From an uncultured Bacteroidia bacterium (lineage in GTDB: Bacteria; Bacteroidota; Bacteroidia; Bacteroidales; CAJPTX01), in NCBI GenBank assembly GCA_938038735.1, contig CALHSW010000052.1:1-46546 (forward strand): a stretch of DNA of 46,546 nt, in the 5' to 3' direction. The position numbers were made by a program, and so were the translations under genes. This document shows, piece by piece, positions 1-7,877 of this stretch (its first letter is position 1; each line of letters starts with the position of its first letter). Under the pieces are notes generated by a model that worked only from the letters and a program-made list of their open reading frames with translations, was not told the DNA's origin and made no database searches.

Positions 1-118
1 GACGACGAAAACGATGTCAACCGAAATCAGTTTCAGCAAAAAAATAAGTCAACCGTTTTTTTCAGGGAACGACAACCCGCCGTGCGAAAATCAAAGCTTG
101 GCTGACCGCAGAAACGGC

Positions 119-448
119 ATCAAAGTTGAGTTTGAAGATAAACAGCTGGCAGCCCTCCTCTAGGGGAAGAGGTGCAGAAAATATAAAAGGCTAGCGCACG
201 ATGCGTTTTTCATCGAAAAGTTAAACACGCTTATTCTGCATTTGAAGCAAAGTGAAAGCATGGAGGATGCGAACAATGCGAAACGCTATGCGATAGAAAT
301 TTTAAAGGGTAACCTTGCGGGATACTACTCAGCGAGAATAGTTTACAAACGGCAGGAGCGATTGATTTTCACAGTGGATGAGACACGGGCAGAAGTTATA
401 GTGAAACTTATAGAGTTAAGCGTAGACCACTATGGGACGGGCAATTGA
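119..448 (+). pseudogene. HigB/RelE-type toxin, apparently inactivated
   Basis: Read through its stop, this frame gives about 109 residues resembling Bacteroidetes RelE/HigB-type mRNA-cleaving toxins. It opens with KVEFEDKQLAALL, continues with KYKRLAHDAFFIEKLN and LKGNLAGYYSARIVYKRQERL, and ends IVKLIELSVDHYG, which matches the usual core strand pattern and the family's terminal LSxHY. Two lesions are visible. The codon where family members start with ATG is ATC (119-121), and a TAG at 161-163 interrupts the frame after LAALL. Only a shorter product from TTG 242 or ATG 260 could be made, lacking the N-terminal helices. The end overlaps the antitoxin start by 17 bases, giving the toxin-first higBA order. 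Family assignment is by pattern memory, not by a search. A sequencing error at 161-163 would not explain the missing start codon. Confidence 0.6.
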
Positions 449-1499
449 ATGCGTAATTATAACCCCTATACACCCTGGAGAGCCCTTAGGCGATGAGCTA
501 GAGTTTAGGGGAGTAAGTCTAGCGGAATTTTCCCGAATCACCGGCGTGCCTCTAGCAGAGGTAGAGAAATATGTGAACAAGGAAAAGGATTTTACGCCTT
601 CCTTCGCGAAAGCGATAGAAAAAGTGCTACCTGAACTAGCCGCAGAATACTGGATGCGCTGGCAAAGTTCATTCAACGAGAGCCGCGCCCACTACGGGGT
701 TCGCAAGGTGCGTCAGGATTTAGCGTACAGAGAGGTAGAGGTAATTGACCGCTACGTGAACACAGAGCGGGTGTTCAACCTGCTTGACGAGTATATCGAA
801 CACGATGGGCTGTGCGGCCGGCTGCCGGCATTCAACAAAGCAGCCCAGTACGTGGGTTTTGAGCGAGCGTGCGACATCGCGGGCATAGCAGATAGCGCGG
901 CTATCTACGGCGTAAGTCAAAAAAGCAAGGTCAACATGCGCAACCTACGGGCGTGGATGTTTTGCGCCATGTACCTCGGCGCAAAGAGGGCAGAAGATGT
1001 GATTGTACAGTACTCACAAAAACAGGGGCAAGCGTTCTTCCATTGGCTCGCCGATCAATCCATCAATGGGCGCGGATTGTCCACCGATACGCTTGCGGCC
1101 GAGGCGGCGAAGCACGGCATTGCGTACCACGTTCTCCCGCATTTTCGCCTAGCCCCTGTTGATGCTTACTCCTTCTGGCAGAATAATCACCCTATAATCG
1201 TTGCGACCAACCGGCGAAAGAAGGAGAGGGAGCTTGCCATTGATATGCTGCAGCACGTGGGGCACATCCTATTGCATACCCCACGACCATGGGTGAGCGG
1301 CGATGTCACGTACGCCGAAGCGAACGCAATATCCATAAAAGAAGCAACCCTATTCGCGGAGCGTGCACTAGATTCGCACAGCACGCCGCACTCTGTACGA
1401 ATTGACACCAAGCGGCGCATGCTCCGCAGCGCAATCGGTACGGTGCGAGAGGATGCCGCGGGATACCATGAGCATGGTCAAGGCGCAGAGCGAGAATGA
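432..1499 (+). CDS. HigA-type antitoxin fused to a degenerate ImmA/IrrE-like domain
   Basis: This is a 355-residue protein. Residues about 10-90 are a HigA/XRE helix-turn-helix: IHPGEPLGDELEFRGVSLAE, then a second helix pair and EYWMRWQSSF, the standard HigA signature. The rest (about 95-330) has the length and layout of the ImmA/IrrE (DUF955) domain found in long HigA fusions, including HPIIVATN, GHILLHT and a helix like EAxxFAxRAL. The zinc protease motif HExxH is not intact. The aligned stretch is Q-H-V-G-H at 274-278, so the first His and the catalytic Glu are replaced. It is expected to bind its own promoter and neutralise the upstream toxin, which is itself broken, so its present role may be purely regulatory. 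HTH call is firm; the IrrE call is moderate. Confidence 0.75.
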   Translation: MGRAIECVIITPIHPGEPLGDELEFRGVSLAEFSRITGVPLAEVEKYVNKEKDFTPSFAKAIEKVLPELAAEYWMRWQSSFNESRAHYGVRKVRQDLAYREVEVIDRYVNTERVFNLLDEYIEHDGLCGRLPAFNKAAQYVGFERACDIAGIADSAAIYGVSQKSKVNMRNLRAWMFCAMYLGAKRAEDVIVQYSQKQGQAFFHWLADQSINGRGLSTDTLAAEAAKHGIAYHVLPHFRLAPVDAYSFWQNNHPIIVATNRRKKERELAIDMLQHVGHILLHTPRPWVSGDVTYAEANAISIKEATLFAERALDSHSTPHSVRIDTKRRMLRSAIGTVREDAAGYHEHGQGAERE

Positions 1500-1530
1500 G
1501 GATTATCGTTCCCTCAAACTCTCCGTGTAT

Positions 1531-1752
1531 CTACCCCTTAATTGCAATACGCCAGCCCGAAAATTCTACCACCTCGCCCGCCCGTATCTTTGCCCGCTTG
1601 CGCTGTTCCACCTCCCCATTACGCCGCACCAACCCCTCCTCCACCGCCCGCTGCGCCTCGCCGCCAGACCCCACGGCACGCACCACCTTCAGCAATGCTA
1701 TCAGCGGGATGAACTCCTCCCCCGCCAAGGAGTACTCTACCTCTTTCGCCAT
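1531..1752 (-). CDS. Small S4-domain RNA-binding protein (YbcJ/RlbA-like)
   Basis: A 73-residue protein consisting of a single S4 fold. Visible hallmarks are EEFIPLIALLKVVRAVGSGG, then AQRAVEEGLVRRNGEVEQRK (the S4 turn with VRxNGxxExRKR) and AGEVVEFSGW at the end. Length and motif order match the YbcJ-type stand-alone S4 proteins, which are thought to bind structured RNA or ribosomal particles. It sits 24 bases downstream of rpe on the same strand and is probably cotranscribed with it. It converges on the antitoxin gene, from which only about 30 bases separate it. No extra catalytic domain is present. Confidence 0.8.
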   Translation of the reverse strand: MAKEVEYSLAGEEFIPLIALLKVVRAVGSGGEAQRAVEEGLVRRNGEVEQRKRAKIRAGEVVEFSGWRIAIKG

Positions 1753-1776
1753 CCCTCTTTTCGATCTAAAAGAATG

Positions 1777-2430
1777 TTACTCCATAATCGCTCTAATCGC
1801 CGCTGCAGGATCCTTCGCCCCGAAAACGGCGCTCCCCGCGACCAACACATCAGCCCCCGCCTCCCAAAGCTTGCCCGCATTTTCCGCACCCACGCCGCCG
1901 TCGATCTCTATCAACGTTTCGTGCTCCTCGGCACGCACCATCTCTACCAGCCGTGCTAATTTTCCCCACGAGGTCTCTATAAACCGCTGCCCGCCAAAGC
2001 CCGGGTTAACGCTCATGAGCAGCACGAGATCTGCGTAGGGCAAAATGTCACGCAGTAGTTCCGGCGGCGTGTGCGGGTTAATGGCCACCCCAGCCTTTAC
2101 CCCTAACTCTCGAATCGCCTGGAGCGTGCGGTGCAGATGGGTGCAAGCCTCATAGTGCACCGTAATCACATTCGCCCCCGCCTTGGCGAAGCGCGAAAGG
2201 TAGCGGTCAGGATCCACAATCATCAAATGCGCATCGAGGGGCTTATCCGTACACCTGCGCACCGCCTCCACCACGGCAAAACCGTACGATATATTCGGCA
2301 CAAAAACCCCGTCCATAATGTCGAGGTGCACCCACTGCGCCGCGCTGCTATCCACCATGCGCACCGCCTCCCCTAGCCGCGTAAAATCCGCTGAGAGTAT
2401 CGACGGCGCCAATATTTTTTCTGATTTCAT
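1777..2430 (-). CDS. rpe: Ribulose-phosphate 3-epimerase
   Basis: A 217-residue TIM-barrel enzyme of the pentose phosphate pathway that interconverts D-ribulose 5-phosphate and D-xylulose 5-phosphate in the cytoplasm. It begins with the family's APSILSADFTRLGEAV, followed by the metal-binding HLDIMDGVFVPNISYG (His and Asp ligands), DAHLMI, VMSVNPGFGGQRF-type loop (here LMSVNPGFGGQRF) and EIDGGVG, then the phosphate-binding VAGSAVFG. Length equals the family norm. The start ATG gives the standard N-terminus MKSEKILAPSILSAD. The gene lies between recX (109-base gap, no gene seen) and the S4 gene. Confidence 0.97.
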   Translation of the reverse strand: MKSEKILAPSILSADFTRLGEAVRMVDSSAAQWVHLDIMDGVFVPNISYGFAVVEAVRRCTDKPLDAHLMIVDPDRYLSRFAKAGANVITVHYEACTHLHRTLQAIRELGVKAGVAINPHTPPELLRDILPYADLVLLMSVNPGFGGQRFIETSWGKLARLVEMVRAEEHETLIEIDGGVGAENAGKLWEAGADVLVAGSAVFGAKDPAAAIRAIME

Positions 2431-2539
2431 ATCTTCGACATCATTTAACCGCTACGCGTACCATGCTTTCCGCCAGCACGCAGCGCGAAGGTATGAAATC
2501 CCTTTGCGCTATGAAAGCCCGCGAGGCAATCAACCCAAT

Positions 2540-3049
2540 CTACTCGCCACGCTCCTCCAGCAACCTACGCACCACGCGGCTCGCGGCGTCCTTTGACTCT
2601 TGCAGTCCAAACCCTCTCCCCACCGAGAACTGGACTAGTTTGATAACCACCTGGTAAACATCCACTTCGCCCTGCAGTAATCCTATTGCCTTCTTTTCCA
2701 GCAGAGCATCAATATCCACCCCGCCGCACTCCTCCTCGGCACGCGCAATGGCATCACCAATCACCGCTTCATCAATTCGCTTCCCACGCAGCATAGCCGC
2801 TATCTTATTCGCCCCCCACTTAGAGAGTCGCATTTTTTCCTTGGCGTACGCCTCGGCGTAGCGCGTATCGTCAACAAAATGCTGCTCCACTAGATCTTCT
2901 ACCAAGTCCGGAATACGCTCCGCTGGTACCCCTTTCCGTGCGTACCATGTGTGCATATCGTAGACACACTTCTCCTGACGACTGCAAAGCCGCATCGCTT
3001 TCGCATGGATCTTCTCTATCTCCTCTTTTCCAACCGGTTGCTCTTCCAT
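2540..3049 (-). CDS. recX: RecX-family regulator of RecA
   Basis: A 169-residue, mostly helical protein with the three-repeat layout of RecX, which binds RecA filaments and modulates recombination. Visible matches are the first repeat SRQEKCVYDMHTWYARKGVP, the second repeat LVEDLVEQHFVDDTRYAEAY followed by AKEKMRLSKWGANKIAAMLR, and a weaker third repeat ending VVRRLLEERGE. Its ATG overlaps the prmC stop by one base (TGATG), so the two are almost certainly translationally coupled. No recA or lexA is nearby. Confidence 0.88.
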   Translation of the reverse strand: MEEQPVGKEEIEKIHAKAMRLCSRQEKCVYDMHTWYARKGVPAERIPDLVEDLVEQHFVDDTRYAEAYAKEKMRLSKWGANKIAAMLRGKRIDEAVIGDAIARAEEECGGVDIDALLEKKAIGLLQGEVDVYQVVIKLVQFSVGRGFGLQESKDAASRVVRRLLEERGE

Positions 3050-3993
3050 CAGTAGCTCTCCAATATCCGTTTAAACTCCGCTACAAACCCATTTTCCTCC
3101 GCCACTGCCGCCAGCAAGAACCGGGGTTTTTCAGCGAAATCATTCAGAACCTCTACCGCTCCGTAACCCTCCCGTTTTGCAAGTTCAAAGAGTTGTACAT
3201 TGTAATCACTATCAATCTCAAATGCCATCATTCCCCCTTCACGCAGGGAACTTTTTGCGCGCTGCAATATCGCCCTATAGAATAGCAGAGGGTCGTCATC
3301 AGGCACGTAAAGTGCCCCTCGCGGCTCGTAGCGCGTTACGTTGGGGGCGAGTTGCTCCTCACGGGAGGCGGGTATGTATGGAGGATTACTCACCACCAAA
3401 TTCCACGCCCCCTCGGGCCAGCGAACCATGGGTGACAGCACATCCATTTCGTTAAAATTGACCTCTACCCCATGCCGCGCAGCGTTTTCCCGCGCCACGG
3501 CCAGGGCCTCTGCGCTTACGTCTATCGCCTCCACCCGGGCGTAGGGCAATCCTTTCGCCAGGGCTATCGCAATCGCACCGCTCCCAGCACCGATGTCGAG
3601 TACATGGGGCGCACGCTGCGCATAGAGCCTGCATAGGACCAGCGTAAGCAGCTCCGTCTCAGGGCGGGGAATCAGCACGGCGGGCGTGACGCGGAGCGTA
3701 AGGTCGCAAAACCCGGTCTCACCCACCACGTACTGCACCGGCTCGTGGGCTAACAGTCGTGCTAAATCCTCGCCAATTCCTTGCAGTTTAGCCCCATCGA
3801 GGGGCGTTTCACCATCCAAAAGAAAGCGATAGAAAGGGGTGTTGAAACGCGCCTCCACCAGCCTCCGAGCCATTGCTTGCGCTTCGCCCTCAGGGTAGAT
3901 AGTCCGCAACGCCCCTTGGAGGTCGCCAAGCAGCGCACGGGGGGTGCGCGATGTGAGCTCTATGCGTTCGTGTTGGCTATCAGTCTGTTCCAT
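3049..3993 (-). CDS. prmC: Peptide chain release factor N5-glutamine methyltransferase
   Basis: A 314-residue protein that methylates the Gln of the GGQ motif in release factors, using S-adenosylmethionine. The N-terminal helical domain (to about residue 105) holds the EPVQYVVGETGFCDL segment. The Rossmann methyltransferase domain follows, with PRPETELL, the SAM-binding VLDIGAGSGAIAIALA, and the diagnostic NPPYIP near residue 200. It is about 30 residues longer than E. coli PrmC, mainly at the N-terminus, where MEQTDSQHERIELTSRTPRA looks poorly conserved, so the true start could be slightly downstream. First gene of the prmC-recX pair and divergent from ribD. Confidence 0.94.
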   Translation of the reverse strand: MEQTDSQHERIELTSRTPRALLGDLQGALRTIYPEGEAQAMARRLVEARFNTPFYRFLLDGETPLDGAKLQGIGEDLARLLAHEPVQYVVGETGFCDLTLRVTPAVLIPRPETELLTLVLCRLYAQRAPHVLDIGAGSGAIAIALAKGLPYARVEAIDVSAEALAVARENAARHGVEVNFNEMDVLSPMVRWPEGAWNLVVSNPPYIPASREEQLAPNVTRYEPRGALYVPDDDPLLFYRAILQRAKSSLREGGMMAFEIDSDYNVQLFELAKREGYGAVEVLNDFAEKPRFLLAAVAEENGFVAEFKRILESY

Positions 3994-4013
3994 GCGTTTA
4001 CACCCGCACCGAA

Positions 4014-4045
4014 TTTGTAGGAATGGCCTAGGTGTAGTAAATTTG
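4014..4045 (+). promoter_or_regulatory. Bacteroidetes-type promoter for ribD
   Basis: TTTG at 4014-4017 and TAAATTTG at 4038-4045 are separated by 20 bases. This fits the Bacteroidetes housekeeping promoter (-33 TTTG, -7 TAnnTTTG). Transcription would start near 4052 and give a leader of under 30 bases before the ribD ATG, leaving no room for an FMN riboswitch. Confidence 0.65.
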
Positions 4046-4078
4046 TCGCGAAGGTAACGTTTATACTACAGCTTTTGT

Positions 4079-5191
4079 ATGGCGCAGTGGAGCGAATTTG
4101 ACCGGCTGATGATGGCGCACGCCATTGAGATAGCCCGCAGCGGGCGGGGCTACACCCTCTCCAACCCGCGGGTGGGGGCTGTAATCACCGTTAATGGGCA
4201 AATCGTGGCCGAGGGATACCACCAACGCTACGGCGGGCCGCACGCAGAGCGAAACGCCATCGCGGAAGCAAACCGTAAGGGGATTGATCTGCGCAACGCT
4301 ACCCTGTACGTAACGCTTGAACCATGCTGCCACCAAGGGAAAACGGGGCCCTGCACGGAGGCGGTTATCGAAGCGGGCATACAACGGGTGGTTATCGGCT
4401 CGCTCGACCCCAATCCAAAAGTGAATGGGCATGGAGTAGAACGTTTACAACGCAATGGCATTGCAGTAGAGGTGGGGCTGCTGCAATCGGAATGCCAAGC
4501 TCTCAACCCCGCCTTCATCACCTACCACACGCTGCATCGCCCCTACGTGCTCCTTAAATGGGCGCAATCGGTTGATGGGTTCATTGACATCAAACGCTCT
4601 CCCGAACCCCCCGCCCCATGGTTTACGGGTAATCATGGACGAATGCTGGTGCACCGTTGGCGTTCCGAGCATATGGCCATCCTCGTGGGGGCAAACACCG
4701 TGCTGCGCGACAACCCGCGACTCAACGTGCGGGCGTGGGTAGGACCGCAACCGCTACGGGTAATCGTGGATAGAGACCTCTCACTCCCCCGCTCCGCACA
4801 CATTTTTGACGGCTCCCAGCCTACGCTCCTCCTTACGAACAGCAGCCTCGTTGATACCCCAGCATGGAGGGAGCGACAAGCCGTAAGCCAGCTTGAGATT
4901 GCCCCAATTGATAGGAGTGGATCTCTGCCGGAAAATGTTCTAGCCGAACTCTATAGCCGGGGCGTGAATTCGCTGCTGGTGGAGGGTGGTGCCAAGACCT
5001 TGGATCAGTTCATTGCCTCTAACCTGTGGGACGAGGCGCGGATATTCATCGCCCCTATCTGCGTTGGCGATGGCATCAAGGCACCACAACTCCCAAAAGG
5101 AGTCTCCCGCCCCAGCCTAGTGGGCGCATCAACCCTCCTGCAAATAGACAATCCCCACGCTTCGGCGTTAGAATGTACAAACCATGCGTAG
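4079..5191 (+). CDS. ribD: Bifunctional riboflavin deaminase/reductase RibD
   Basis: A 370-residue enzyme carrying out two successive steps of riboflavin synthesis: deamination of the pyrimidine from GTP cyclohydrolase II, then NADPH-dependent reduction of its ribosyl side chain. The N-terminal deaminase (to about 145) has the zinc ligands in GPHAERNAI (His55, with catalytic Glu57) and EPCCHQGKTGPC (Cys83, Cys92). The reductase domain follows with RPYVLLKWAQSVDGFI, a long substrate loop, and LLVEGGAKTLDQFI. Size matches the family. The last 8 bases overlap the downstream permease gene, so expression is tied to the transporter. No other rib gene is in the window. Confidence 0.96.
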   Translation: MAQWSEFDRLMMAHAIEIARSGRGYTLSNPRVGAVITVNGQIVAEGYHQRYGGPHAERNAIAEANRKGIDLRNATLYVTLEPCCHQGKTGPCTEAVIEAGIQRVVIGSLDPNPKVNGHGVERLQRNGIAVEVGLLQSECQALNPAFITYHTLHRPYVLLKWAQSVDGFIDIKRSPEPPAPWFTGNHGRMLVHRWRSEHMAILVGANTVLRDNPRLNVRAWVGPQPLRVIVDRDLSLPRSAHIFDGSQPTLLLTNSSLVDTPAWRERQAVSQLEIAPIDRSGSLPENVLAELYSRGVNSLLVEGGAKTLDQFIASNLWDEARIFIAPICVGDGIKAPQLPKGVSRPSLVGASTLLQIDNPHASALECTNHA

Positions 5192-6176
5192 AACGACCAT
5201 CGTCACCGCATCCCTCGCCGTTGTCCTACTGCTCCTCGTAGCGGTTGACCTCCTGGTGGGATCCGCCACCCTATCGCTATCACAGGTTTGGAGTGCCCTA
5301 GTTGGATCCCCCGATTCGGAGCTAAGCACTATTATTGTGCGCGGCTTCAGGGTACCCAAAACCATCACCGCTATTCTCACGGGCATCGCCCTCTCCGTGA
5401 GCGGACTGCTCATGCAAACCACCTTTAAGAATCCCCTCGCGGGGCCGTACGTGCTGGGCATTAGCAGCGGCGCAAGCCTCGGCGCGGCCATTTCGCTCCT
5501 AGCTGGCGGCATCGTGGTGGCCAGTACCCCCATCTCCCTCGCCGCGGCAGCATGGCTAGGCGCCATGGCCATGCTGATTATTATCCTCGCAGCCTCAATG
5601 CGTTTACGCAGCAATGGTTCTCTCCTCATTCTAGGTGTGATGCTCGGCGCGGCGGCATCCTCCGGCGTGAGCATCCTGCAATACGTAAGCGACGAGCATA
5701 CGCTTAAAAACTTCATTATCTGGAGCATGGGCAGCATGGCGAACGTTACCGGCGAAAGCCTCGCCATCCTAGCCGGCGGCGTGGCTGGCGGCACGCTGCT
5801 CGCCTTCCTCTGCGTGCGCCCGCTCAACGTGCTACTCCTCGGGCAGGAGCAAGCCGCCGTCCTGGGGGTGTCCATGCGGCAGGCCCGCACCCTAATCTTT
5901 CTCTCCACGAGCCTTCTCGCGGGTTTCTCTACAGCCTTCTGCGGCCCGATTGGGTTCATCGGCATCGCGGTGCCCCACGTGGCCCGATTCCTCTACCGCA
6001 CCTCCCGCCACGGCATGCTCCTCGTTGGGTGTCTCCTCATCGGCCCTATCAGCCTGGTTCTAGCCGATATCGTTTCGCAACTCCCTGGGCTCCCCATGGC
6101 GCTGCCCATCAACGCCGTCACCTCACTGCTAGGTCTGCCCATCGTTATCTATATCCTTATTCGTGGTAACCGCTAA
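5184..6176 (+). CDS. FecCD-family ABC transporter permease (iron complex/cobalamin type)
   Basis: A 330-residue polytopic inner-membrane protein with about nine or ten hydrophobic helices. Family signatures are RVPKTITAILTGIALSVSGL, then QTTFKNPLAGPYVLGISSGA, and near the C-terminus FCGPIGFIGIAVPHVARFLY followed by the coupling-helix region. These permeases form a dimer that, with an ATPase and a periplasmic binding protein, imports haem, ferric siderophores or vitamin B12. Substrate cannot be told from sequence. The gene overlaps ribD by 8 bases and the ATPase start region, so ribD-permease-ATPase is one operon. No binding protein or TonB receptor is present in the window. Confidence 0.93.
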   Translation: MRRTTIVTASLAVVLLLLVAVDLLVGSATLSLSQVWSALVGSPDSELSTIIVRGFRVPKTITAILTGIALSVSGLLMQTTFKNPLAGPYVLGISSGASLGAAISLLAGGIVVASTPISLAAAAWLGAMAMLIIILAASMRLRSNGSLLILGVMLGAAASSGVSILQYVSDEHTLKNFIIWSMGSMANVTGESLAILAGGVAGGTLLAFLCVRPLNVLLLGQEQAAVLGVSMRQARTLIFLSTSLLAGFSTAFCGPIGFIGIAVPHVARFLYRTSRHGMLLVGCLLIGPISLVLADIVSQLPGLPMALPINAVTSLLGLPIVIYILIRGNR

Positions 6177-6192
6177 ATCCTTTCAAATCCCC

Positions 6193-7227
6193 ATGGCCTC
6201 TTCTCCTTCCAATGCCTCGCCCCGCGTCCCTATTCTCCAGCTCAATAGCCTCGTCCTGGGCTATACAACCCCAATCCTCTCCACCGGCGCCCCCTCTATA
6301 AAAGCATACAATGGGCAAACCATCGCGCTCCTCGGTAGAAATGGTTGCGGTAAAACCACCCTCCTACGCGCCATCGCAGGGCTTTTGCCCCCCCTAGAGG
6401 GGTGCGTTATAGCCCAAGATGCCCCCATCGCCTCGCTCCCGCATCGGGACAAAGCCCGACTCGTGGCCTTTGCCCCTACCCGTCACACCCCCGATGGGAA
6501 CGTAAGGGTGAAGGAGCTCGTCATGCTGGCTCGGTTTCCCCATCAAGGGTGGTTTAAAACCACCAGTCCACACGACTACGCTGCCGTGGAGACGGCGATG
6601 CGCCTCACCCAAACTACCCCCTTTGCCGATCGTCGCATCGGCACGCTCAGCGATGGCGAACGGCAGCGGGTATGGCTCGCCATGGCCCTCGCGCAGGAGA
6701 CCCCCATCCTGCTTCTCGATGAACCCTCAGCCTTTCTCGATTTTCCATCCAAGGGGAATCTAGTGGTTTTCCTACGCCATCTCGCCCGCACCACCCACCG
6801 CCTCATCATCTACTCCACCCACGACCTCCAGTCGGCCCTGTGGTGCAGCGACCGGCTATGGATTGCGCACAACGCTACGCTCTACGACACCCTTCCCGAA
6901 GAGGCGGCGAGAAGCGGCATCCTCAACGCGGTATTCGGCACGGAGAGCAGCACCTTTGACCCCGAGAGCTTTACCTTCACGCTTCGCACCAAAAACGCAA
7001 GCAATCGCCCCCGATTCCGCATCGTTAGCCCACCCGAAGACCCCGATTTTTTATACGCACGCAGGGTACTGCTGCGCCTGGGGTGGCAGGAAGCAATTAG
7101 TGATGCTCCCAGCGTAATCACCATCACCAAGGCGCAAGATGGCGAAACCTGGCGCCTCCCCGATGGGGAGCAGGCTGATTCTTTAGAAAGCCTCTCCGCG
7201 TGGGCGGAAAGGTATGGGGGGGGGTAG
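6193..7227 (+). CDS. ABC transporter ATP-binding protein, partner of the FecCD permease
   Basis: About 344 residues from ATG 6193; a GTG at 6163 would overlap the permease and add ten residues, and neither start has a clear ribosome site. Walker A is LLGRNGCGKTTLLRA, the signature is LSDGERQR, Walker B is PILLLDEPSAF, and the switch His is in IYSTHDL. Two deviations are visible. Where FecE/BtuD-type proteins have LLPQHH the Q-loop glutamine is Thr96 (FAPTRHTPDG), and the signature is DGE rather than GGQ. The last 90 or so residues extend beyond the ATPase core, with VITITKAQDGETW; I do not recognise this part. The protein should drive import through the adjacent permease. Confidence 0.9.
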   Translation: MASSPSNASPRVPILQLNSLVLGYTTPILSTGAPSIKAYNGQTIALLGRNGCGKTTLLRAIAGLLPPLEGCVIAQDAPIASLPHRDKARLVAFAPTRHTPDGNVRVKELVMLARFPHQGWFKTTSPHDYAAVETAMRLTQTTPFADRRIGTLSDGERQRVWLAMALAQETPILLLDEPSAFLDFPSKGNLVVFLRHLARTTHRLIIYSTHDLQSALWCSDRLWIAHNATLYDTLPEEAARSGILNAVFGTESSTFDPESFTFTLRTKNASNRPRFRIVSPPEDPDFLYARRVLLRLGWQEAISDAPSVITITKAQDGETWRLPDGEQADSLESLSAWAERYGGG

Positions 7228-7267
7228 GGAAAAAGTATGGGACCAAAATATTGTAGAATGTAATGCT

Positions 7268-7759
7268 CTACAGCAACTGCATCGCTATCCATGCGCACGC
7301 CTCAGCATCGGCAAGCGCATGGTGATGGTTTTTCAGTTGGTAGCCGCAACACTGGGCCACCGTGTGAAGCTGGTGGTTTTCCAAATCGGGCAATTTCCGA
7401 CGCGCCGCCGCAAGGGTACAAAGAAAAGGATACTCAGGGTAGACCAAATCGTACTCAGCAAAAACTGCCCTTAGGCAGCTCTCATCGAAAGGGCGATTGT
7501 GCGCCACCAAGGGAAGCCCTGCAATACGCCCCTCAATGGAATCCCAAACATCGGGGAACAGGGGTTGCCCATCGGTATCGCGGCGGGTTAGCCCGTGAAC
7601 CTCCGTGGTCCAGTAAGAGTAGTAGTTCGGCGTGGGCTGGATAAGGCTATAAAATTCGTCCACGATGTCACCACCTCGCACCACCACTACGCCCACGCTG
7701 CACACACTGGAACGTCTCCCATTGGCCGTTTCAAAATCTATTGCCGCAAAATCACGCAT
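7268..7759 (-). CDS. DnaQ-like DEDDh 3'-5' exonuclease
   Basis: A 163-residue protein made of a single exonuclease domain. Exo I is FAAIDFETANG (Asp8, Glu10), Exo II is VAHNRPFDESCL, and Exo III is HHALADAEACA with the DEDDh histidine. TTEVHGLT is the usual substrate-side segment. There is no BRCT, helicase or polymerase domain. Such proteins act as proofreading-type or oligoribonuclease-like trimming enzymes, and the sequence does not say which. A CAAAGGTA (minus TACCTTTG) at 7805-7812 is a plausible -7 promoter element for it. It converges on the ABC ATPase gene across about 40 bases. Confidence 0.88.
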   Translation of the reverse strand: MRDFAAIDFETANGRRSSVCSVGVVVVRGGDIVDEFYSLIQPTPNYYSYWTTEVHGLTRRDTDGQPLFPDVWDSIEGRIAGLPLVAHNRPFDESCLRAVFAEYDLVYPEYPFLCTLAAARRKLPDLENHQLHTVAQCCGYQLKNHHHALADAEACAWIAMQLL

Positions 7760-7837
7760 AGCCTATCTCCTTTCAACAGGGAATGAAGAAGAACGAAACC
7801 GAGGCAAAGGTATATAAAATTTACCAAGAATATTTAC

Positions 7838-7845
7838 TACATTTG
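7838..7845 (+). promoter_or_regulatory. -7 element upstream of the symporter gene
   Basis: TACATTTG fits the Bacteroidetes -7 consensus TAnnTTTG and lies 33 bases before the symporter ATG. No good -33 TTTG is seen at the expected distance, so this is a partial match. A minus-strand TACCTTTG (7805-7812) next to it would serve the divergent exonuclease gene. Confidence 0.45.
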
Positions 7846-7877
7846 CGCAGAGAAAGTAATAATAGAGAGAAACAGCG

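Noticed and set aside
16..55. Direct repeat GTCAACCG at 16-23 and 48-55
   Set aside because: Eight bases is too short to support a mobile-element or operator claim without more copies.
3994..4078. FMN riboswitch in front of ribD
   Set aside because: Only about 85 bases separate prmC and ribD, the promoter takes up part of that, and no RFN-type conserved segments are visible.
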